From positions 4,216,001 through 4,280,000 of the forward strand of contig NGZR01000002.1 of assembly GCA_002197995.1 (NCBI GenBank): a stretch of DNA of 64,000 nucleotides, read 5' to 3'. Positions 56,950 through 64,000 of this stretch are shown here, in pieces (the stretch's first letter is position 1; every line of letters starts with the position of its first letter). The notes under the pieces were generated by a model, which was given only the letters and a program-made list of their open reading frames with translations, was not told the origin of the DNA and searched no databases. Source of the DNA: Gaeumannomyces sp. JS-464 (Eukaryota; Ascomycota; Sordariomycetes; Magnaporthales; Magnaporthaceae). A program made the position numbers and the translations under genes.

Positions 56950-58897
56950 ATGCACGTCAAAGATGCGCCAGCATGGGCAGAGGAACCGCGGCCGGCCCTA
57001 GTCCTGCAGGCCATCGCTATCAACTTTGGGCTTCCTATTCTGTACCTCGCAGTACCTCACACCGCACGGCCATGGCTCTACCGCGCGCGTCTTTTAGTCG
57101 CGGCTGCCGTGGCCGTGCTCAATCTTGTTATGGCTCGGCACACGGCGGCTACAAACCTTGCCGTCGCTTACGCAACAGGCCTTTTCGCCTCATGGTGCGT
57201 CCCTGCAAGGTCTCAGATGCCGTGGCCAATACAGCGTGGTGCACATTGCTGACATTGTGCGTGGCGCCGATGTCTGCCGGGCCTTCACATGCTCAGGGGC
57301 ACCATCTGGGTCTTTGCCGCCCTCGTGTTTCTGCGGCCCCAGTTCGATGCCGAAAGGGTCGAGAGGCGGCCTAGGCCACCACGGCCGCCGTCTTCCTCGT
57401 GCTCTTCCCCTCTCTCTGGCAGACGTGTCTCGAGCGGCATCATGGTGGCCCCGTCGCCGGCTGACCTGGTCTCGTCCCCTACCGCATACTCGTCGGCCGT
57501 AGCCCCGTCTACCACAGCCATGGCCGTGTCTGACGGCCACGCTCCCAATGGACATGCTTCCAATGGCCATGCTTCCAACGGCCATGCCTCAAACGGTCAC
57601 GCTGCTACCAACGGCACCCGCCCTGTGCTCAAATCCCGCCGCCGCAAGTCTGTTCGCTTCGTGGTGCCCCCGGATGATGACGTTGCCCTCGGCCTCATTG
57701 AGGATGAGTACTTTTGGCAGGCTTTCCCGGCAGATGCCCCTTTCGGGACACGTCTGGGCTGGGCCTTTGACTACTACATGGCCTGGAGAGGCACTGGTGA
57801 GTTTACTCCGTGTTCTACGTCCTGGAAGGTCTACAGCTGCTCTCCAAATAATATGCCTCCCAAACTCACTCCTCTCGTATACCAGGCTGGAGCTGGGCCA
57901 TATCTTGCGTCCCCAAATTCGACCGTCCTGCCGAGCCCCTTTCTGGAGAGCTGGTCAAACTTGACTCCATCCCCCTGGCCTCGCATGCAGGGTATCGGCG
58001 CCACGCTAAATACGGCCAGTTCGTCTGGGACCGTCTCCGAAGAATCGCCCTGGCCTACTTGCTCCTCGACTTTTGCGCCGTCTTCATGACCAAGGACCGT
58101 TATTTTGACACGGGCCTCCACGACTCGCCACCGCCCCTTTATCTGTCCGCGGTGTTCCCGTCGCTCCCGCCCTGCGTCCTCTACATCTACAGGATGATCG
58201 TCGGGTTCGTCGGCATGCTGTCTGCGCTCACTGCTGTGTTCTCTGCCGACCAGCTCTTCCGTCGGGGGCTGGCTCGCGCCTTCGTCGGCGGCGTCAGCAG
58301 CGAGTTGTGGCAGTACTCTGACAACTTTGGCTCCTTCGGTCAGCTGCTCGACCACGGCTTAGCTGGGTTCTGGGGCCGATACTGGCACCAGACCTTCAGG
58401 GTCGGCTACACGGCCCGTCAAAGTGGTTGATCCGCCGCGGCTGGCTGCCGGCCCGGCGCTCGGCCCTGACGGGGCTCGTGGCCTCGGGCTGCGCTTTTTT
58501 CCTCTCGGGCACTATGCACGCGTCGGGGCACGCCACCATGCTGCGTCCCACGCGGCCCTGGATGCCCTTTGCGTTCTTCATGCTGGCGTGGGTCGGCATC
58601 ATGCTGCAGCTCGCCCTCTGCGAGCTGCTCCGCCGGCCCATCGCCGCCGCGCCGGTGGCCGCTCGGCGCGCGGGCAACATGCTGTTCGTCCTGGCGTGGA
58701 TGTACGCGACCTGCTGGGCCTTTGAGGACGACCTGAGCCGCTCCGGCCTGTGGCGCTTCGAGCCGATCCCTTACTCGCCTCTCCGCGCCATGGGCTTTGG
58801 CGAGCCTGGCGACGGCGCTTTCCGCTGGGGCGGGTACTCCTTTGTGACCTGGCATGTCGGGAAGCATTGGTGGGACAGCGGCCCGGCTCTCCTGTGA
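56950..58897 (+). CDS. Wax synthase-like membrane-bound O-acyltransferase, one frameshift as sequenced
   Basis: Polytopic membrane enzyme of the wax synthase/MBOAT type found in fungi, expected to transfer an acyl group to an alcohol or a metabolite hydroxyl. Exons are 56950-57194, 57297-57796 and 57886-58897, about 585 residues with agreeing phases. Several hydrophobic helices are visible (ALVLQAIAINFGLPILYLAV, LLVAAAVAVLNLVMA, IALAYLLLDFCAVFM, AFFMLAWVGIMLQLALC). The wax-synthase motif FWGRYWHQTFR and the later SGTMHASGH supply the conserved His residues. Residues about 165-190 form a low-complexity loop of NGHAS repeats. A -1 break at 58412-58413 separates the WHQ motif from the C-terminal third. 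The acceptor substrate cannot be told from sequence, and no synthase cluster surrounds it. Confidence 0.82.
57535..57605 (+). repeat. In-frame 15-base minisatellite encoding NGHAS repeats
   Basis: Four to five imperfect copies of a 15-base unit in the acyltransferase gene encode Asn-Gly-His-Ala-Ser repeats. Copies differ mostly at third codon positions, so the repeat is maintained at protein level or is not very recent. Confidence 0.85.
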
Positions 58898-59650
58898 TTT
58901 TTATGCTCTCTACTCCTCACTGCCCGGTTTCTTGCTGTGCCATTCGTCTCCTTTTCCTAGCCCGTCCCTTTTCGTACCCTTTGTACTTTTAAAATTGTTC
59001 ATCGCGCGATGCGAGTACGGCATCGAAACCAGATACCCCAGTCTGCATCGATTTCACAGAGCAGGACACATAAAAATAGAAGAAATGTAGAATTTAGACC
59101 ACGATACCGGGCATGTGCTTGTATAATGGGTTACTTGTCAAGCATGTCGCACTCATTGACCATTGCGTAAAATGGGAAAGCGGCCCGTAGTGCAATACAA
59201 CGGACCATATATCGAGCTTGGCGGGTATCATGTGAATGCCCCTACCAGGTGCGATATTCAGGTGATATTGCCTCGTGCAACCCCTTTTATTTTCCGGTTT
59301 TCCTTTTCTCTTACTTTTCTCTTCCTCGAAACCATTCAATACATCCGATAAGGTTGAGTGAGTATCGCACCATGGCCTCCACTCTTGTTTTATAACTGAC
59401 CCTTTATTATCCCTCTTCTATCTGCGCATTTCCTGTCTCGCACAAAAGAGCCCCCTTGGGTCGTTAGGCTCTTTATCGCATTCTGGCGTCTTTATAGAAA
59501 ACATCGCTCTGAATACCTACACGCAAACCCGACGACAAGACACTTCATCGATAGACAAACGCCGTTCTTCTAGCACCTCCCCTTGAATATTATACAGGAA
59601 TCTCTTGAGAGAGATGAAATGACCGGGCGTCCTATTTGTACAATTATTCA
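58898..59650. other. Convergent intergenic region (3' ends)
   Basis: A/T-rich interval between the 3' ends of the acyltransferase (+) and telomerase (-). Nothing coding is supported. Confidence 0.5.
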
Positions 59651-62600
59651 CTACCCTTCCAGCTCTGGCACTGCGCTCTTCACCCGTAGGCCTTGTATTT
59701 CGGTCTCCAGCCATGCCAGGACCTCGCCGAAACAACTTTGTCTTTTGGCCAAGACTCGCTTGAAGGCATGCAAGGTCACACTAGATGTCGGGTTAGTTTC
59801 TTGGTTGGCAATGTAGTGGTTGCGGCCGGGAAATTAAGAGTTCACCAAGAGGCTTTTGCACTCACCCTCTGACTTGGTCCCTCCTGATGTCGCAAATATA
59901 ATCGGGGAACCTCAGCTTTCTCGACTTGCTCGTCAGGAGCGCGTACGCCACATCTGCCACACCGTCGATGGCGGCGGTGACGAGGCGCGGGCGCGGGCGC
60001 TTGGCGGGCGGCAGGCACCTGACGTAGGCCCACGTCTTGGTTGCCGTCTCGGTCATGGCGGCCGCGAGGTTGCGCAGCGCGGCGCGGCGCGAGTTGTGGG
60101 CCGTGTCGAAGAACATGAGGTGCGACTGGATCTTGAAGGCGTTGACGACCTTGCGCTGGAAGTTGTGGCCCTGGTGCCTCGAGAAGTCGACCGTCAGCGA
60201 GTTGGCCACCACGGGGTCCCGGGCGCGCGCGGTCCTTCCTGATGCCGAGCGAGGCGCAGTTGATCAGGGTGCCGCAGTAGGGGAACTCGCCGCGCGAGCA
60301 GGCCTCGGGCCGCGCCACGGCCGCGCCGCCGCACCTCAGGCCGAAGTTGACCAGGGTCTTTCCCGGGTTCACGGACACCCCGTACTCGGGCACGCCGGCG
60401 TGCATCACCTCGACGAAGCGGGACGCCTTGTTCATGTCGGTGGTGACGAGCAGGAAGTCGTCGATGAGTCGGAGGAGCAGGCAGTCGTCGGACTGGAGGA
60501 AGTGCAGGTGCTTGGACTCGAGGTCGGCATAGAAGTAGTTACACAGCAGCGAGCTCAGGATGGAGCCCTGCGGAATCCCCACCTTCTGCCGGTAGTGCTT
60601 CTTGCCGATTCGGACCAGATTTTGCTCGATGTGCGCGACTAGAAGGCGGATCAGGCTCTGAGTGTCGTGCGTCTTCTGCACGACGCTGTCGACGAAGACC
60701 GTGTCCTTTTTGCTCCTTGCCAGCTGGTCGACGAGCATGTCCATGAAGCTAGAGCCGTCGGCCGCGTCTTTGGCGGCGGAGCGCCAGCGCTTGCTCAGCC
60801 TCGATTTTGTAATGGAGTCGCCGCTGATGCGGATTCGGCCTCGATCTCGACGTGTTTGATCACCTTGTACTTGGATAGCGATGGCACATCGGCCATAAGC
60901 CTCAATATAGCGGTTTGCGGGATTGTGTCAAAGGCTGCCTGGACATCGACCTTGGCAAAGAAGAATGGCCTGCTGCGAGAGCCTAGACGCTCCTTGAAGG
61001 CCTTCAGGCGAAGATACAAGTCTCCTACTGACAACATGGAAGAGCCAAGACGAGAGGGTTGGCGTTCCTGTTGGGACAATGGAGTTAGTCGACTTGCATG
61101 GGTGCGCACTGGGTCGTTAGCCGTCATACCTTTTCAAGCTTGAGCATGCTATGAACCGGCCCGAGGACGGCATTGATGCTCGGACCAAGGACTTTCTTGT
61201 TTCCCTTCAGCGGGGCCCTGCGCCGCAGGTTGGTGATAGGACGCATGCTGGAGTCCTTAGGCAGCAGCCTCACTTGGCTGCAGCCGAGAGGTCGCGTGAA
61301 CCAAGGATACGCTGTGCCTCGGCCGGCCTAATCTCTTCGAACATTTTGTCTTTGAGTGTCGACATCGCAGGCTCAGCGATGCTGCGCCAGATATCATGTC
61401 GGAAGTAGAAGAGCCTGGAGCGGTGGCTGCTAGACTCGGTCACGTAAAAGTTGTTGCGTAGGAGGGCATCAGAGAGAGTCGAACAGTAGTAGAAAAGAAA
61501 AGATCTCGGTCGCTTCGCCATGTCCGTCCGGCTTGTCTTTTGGCCTGCGGAGCCAGGCGCAGCCAGCAGCCGATCTCCGTTATCTACCACGCGCGTTAGT
61601 CAAGCAGGACCACTGGGTCCTACATGCAAGCCAAGACTGACCTTGAAGCCCTGTTTGAGCTCGTGGAGGTTCATCGTCTCAAACCGTCGAAGCTTGACAA
61701 AGTGATCGACATGTTTTAAAAACCGCTTCTTGTTGTTGACCTGCACCTGTCCGGTGCCCCAGAAGTCGTTTGGTATGATTTTGGACAAGACAGCCTGGCA
61801 GTATGCGGACACATGGGACACTGGGCTCGACAGGTCCAGGGTCGACGAATTCTGTCTCTCAAGCGCACCGTTCTCTGACGAGGCTGCATATAGGAGTCGT
61901 GGATCCTAGATGGGAAGAATAGACGACAAAATCAATAAAAGTCCACTAGCGTGGCGGAAGACACGGACGCAGAACCCACGGGACAATAATGCTGTAAGAG
62001 CGCAGAGTATGAGCAGCGTTTATGTAGTATCTGCAGTTTTTGCACTAGCCGGTAGGTCGAGCCCCTGAGCCTCTTTGGGCAGCGGCGGCAGCTCCGACTC
62101 TCTTAGCCGAAACTTCTGCTGGATCTCGTCCTCTCGGAGCGTGTAATCCTGTAGTTTCTGTGTCGTCTTCGTACTGTCGACAACGGAAGCGAAGGCGTTA
62201 TGCAGCGCAAATTGCCTGGGAAACATGTACATCATGCAGTGCAATGTGTTGCGCCGGTTTGTTTTGCTGACTTCATCCTCTCCGCCGGTTACTCCCGCGG
62301 GGCGACTCGATGCGATGAATGGGTATCGGTTCAGAACATCTGCAAAGAGTTCGTTGTTAGAACACTGTGAAACCGAAACATTCCAACTACTAACGAGCTG
62401 TGCACGGTTGAGGTGGAAATAAGACGACACCCTGGGCACGTACGTATATGTCTCAGTCCGAAATGCACAGCCCCACGCGCGTTCAGGGCAGCACGAGAGT
62501 AAAGCATGCGGCTTCTGACGAATACTATCGCGGCAGGGGACTTTTCTGTGCTGGAGGAGCTGCCCGGGCCCGGGCCATTTGGACAGCTCGCCTTGGGAAG

Positions 62601-63530
62601 GCTGTTGGATGCAGGCGGCTCGAGGTCGTTCAGAGATTTCCCTGGAGAGTCTCATCAGCAGGCCATCATCACCGAGACTGTGCCGAGAGAGATTGCGCCT
62701 GGCGCCTTACCAGTCAGCTGGTAATAGTTGCCGCTGCCTGCGGGAACAGAGACGAAAATAGAGCGGTCCAGAAGGAGATCTATCATCATTTTCTCTCCGG
62801 CCTGCCCGAGAAGACCAAGAAGCTCGGGCCAAAAGGAGTCCTTCAGCGCCCGGACGCGCTGGTTGGGATATATGGAGAACAGGCCGGGCACGGCATCCGC
62901 CAGAGGGCAAGCACCCGCCGGCGGTGGGTTCGCATCCCAGGCCGGGGCCCTCCTGAAACCGTCACAGAGCACATTCTTGGGCCAGCCGCCGTTCGTCTTA
63001 TGCTTTTCGAAAAGAGACCAGATTGCAAAATTGACGATCTCGTGCTGGCAGAACAGCGTCTTTGTAGCGCCATCAGACAAGCTCACGTACGACTCGTCGC
63101 CCCTCTGGGAGAAGTTGAGCCACTGATTCCAGCGGATGTCAGCGCAGGCCGGCTTGCTATCACGGGAGGACGCAACGATGGTGGAGTCGAGAAGATGGGA
63201 AACGTGCGTCTCCAGGTCGCTGGGCTGTCCCCCGTGGCCGGCGTCATCGTCGGCCGGCTTGCCCAGGGAAGCAATCTTTCTCCTCCTGACCTTGGACGAG
63301 GACGGCAGGCTTTCCAGGATGTGGTCACGCAGCGTCTGGAGCCGCGTGTAGTGCTGGGACAGCACAGCATGGGTTGGCGGGGATGTGTCCGCAGCGGCGT
63401 CCTCGTGGCCACGCTGCGCGTGTTTGTGCTTTTGTTTGCGCTTGCGTTTCTTTGCAGGGCGCGGCGGGCCGGCAGCTGCAGCATGATCCCGCGTCCGCTT
63501 CATGCCGGTCGTCGTCACCGGCGACGACAT
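59651..63530 (-). CDS. Telomerase reverse transcriptase catalytic subunit (TERT), five frameshifts as sequenced
   Basis: Catalytic subunit that copies the telomerase RNA template onto chromosome ends. Exons are 63530-62711, 62641-62444, 62339-61980, 61905-61642, 61583-61130, 61067-59866 and 59780-59651, about 1143 residues. The basic N terminus (RPAKKRKRKQKHKHAQRG) is followed by a TERT N-terminal region (EKMMIDLLLDRSIFVSV), MYMFPRQFALHNAF, the T-motif region with HKRCSYSALLQHYC, and the FYVTES block. RT motifs are LLPKDSSMRPITNLRRR (1), FFFAKVDVQAAFDTIP (A), KVGIPQGSILSSLLCNYFYA (B) and LLRLIDDFLLVTT (C, the Asp pair). The thumb domain ends in EVLAWLETEIQGL. Breaks are +1 at 62074-62076, -1 near 61570, -1 near 61272, -1 near 60844 and -2 in a GC run at 60222-60232. 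Every intron phase agrees only when all five are allowed for. Confidence 0.93.
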
Positions 63531-64000
63531 TGTCGTCGGCGGCCTTGGCAGGAGGACACGGGCCTGAGCGCAGTGTTTGGCCCTTGGTTGCGCTTGCTCA
63601 CCCAGGCTGTTTGATGCTCGGCACTGGCCGATACATTACAGAGGCGGATTGTCCAACGAAATCGCCCAATTGCCCATGAATCCCAGAATGGGCGCCATCA
63701 GTGGTCGCGATATCGCCGTCAATGCACGTCTGTATCGGCGCGGAACGCGTCTTGATTCGATTGGTCGATACACGGTCTCTCGGCGAATGGCAGAATGCTG
63801 TGCAAGCCAATGCTTTGAAATATGCCAGGCCGGACCCAGACTGGCGGGCGGGCGCTTGGTCGCCACTCCACCAGCCTCGGAAAGGAGAAAAAAAGGAGTC
63901 GCCGGTTGTGCACGGTTGATTCTTCCAGCGGCGGCGTCTCTTCCCGCCCCCGCCGTCATTTGGCTAGATGAGCCAGCACCCAGCGCTATTCTATTCAAAG
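63531..64000. other. Upstream region of telomerase, window edge
   Basis: Promoter side of the TERT gene. Short open frames here have no recognisable product and the window ends at 64000. Confidence 0.5.

Noticed and set aside
1..64000. CRISPR arrays, prokaryotic operons, tRNA or rRNA genes
   Set aside because: No regularly spaced repeats, no cloverleaf with conserved arms and no rRNA sequence were recognised. Intron structure throughout marks this as fungal nuclear DNA.

Overview
The window is nuclear DNA of a filamentous ascomycete. Spliceosomal introns of roughly 50 to 190 bases with GTAAGT-, GTGAGT- or GTGCGT-type donors and CAG or TAG acceptors interrupt most genes. The gene content (palF/RIM8, hxB, a pseudouridine glycosidase-kinase fusion, a multi-LysM protein beside a very large class V chitinase, GPI-anchored secreted proteins) fits Sordariomycetes. 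Species assignment is not possible from what I can see. I find no tRNA, rRNA, transposon ORF, CRISPR array or prokaryotic operon.

Layout. 0-8 kb: a bifunctional pseudouridine catabolism gene (-), a GPI-anchored secreted protein (+), a short dehydrogenase relic, and a membrane-anchored short-chain dehydrogenase (-). 11-19 kb: a phenol-2-monooxygenase-like flavoenzyme (+), methylmalonate-semialdehyde dehydrogenase (-) and calnexin (-). 20-29 kb: methylthioribulose-1-phosphate dehydratase (+), a Cys-rich GPI protein (-), GINS subunit SLD5 (-) and a Cys-rich single-pass surface protein (+). 29-45 kb: molybdenum cofactor sulfurase (-) divergent from CDC6 (+), pH-signalling arrestin palF (+), a secreted beta-propeller-like protein (-) and an F-box-like protein (+). 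45-56 kb: a giant class V chitinase (-) divergent from a multi-LysM protein (+). 57-64 kb: a wax-synthase-like acyltransferase (+) and telomerase reverse transcriptase (-).

Most genes are housekeeping or cell-surface functions with no shared pathway. The exception is the chitinase/LysM pair at 45.5-56.1 kb, a head-to-head unit for chitin cleavage and chitin binding. CDC6 has a candidate G1/S control element: an inverted pair of SCB-type sites next to an MCB core.

The most striking property is base-level. Twelve of nineteen genes need small indels to be read through, about 26 in all. Most are -1 or +1 in short homopolymers, and four are -2 in dinucleotide runs. When these are allowed for, the intron phases I could test agree and full-length conserved proteins appear. 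This points to consensus errors in the sequence rather than twelve pseudogenes. Two in-frame TAG codons, in the chitinase and the LysM gene, are a separate class. Exon coordinates come from manual reading and may be off by a base or two. I did not find a convincing previously undescribed biological system; the surface protein at 27.4-29.3 kb is the least familiar gene.
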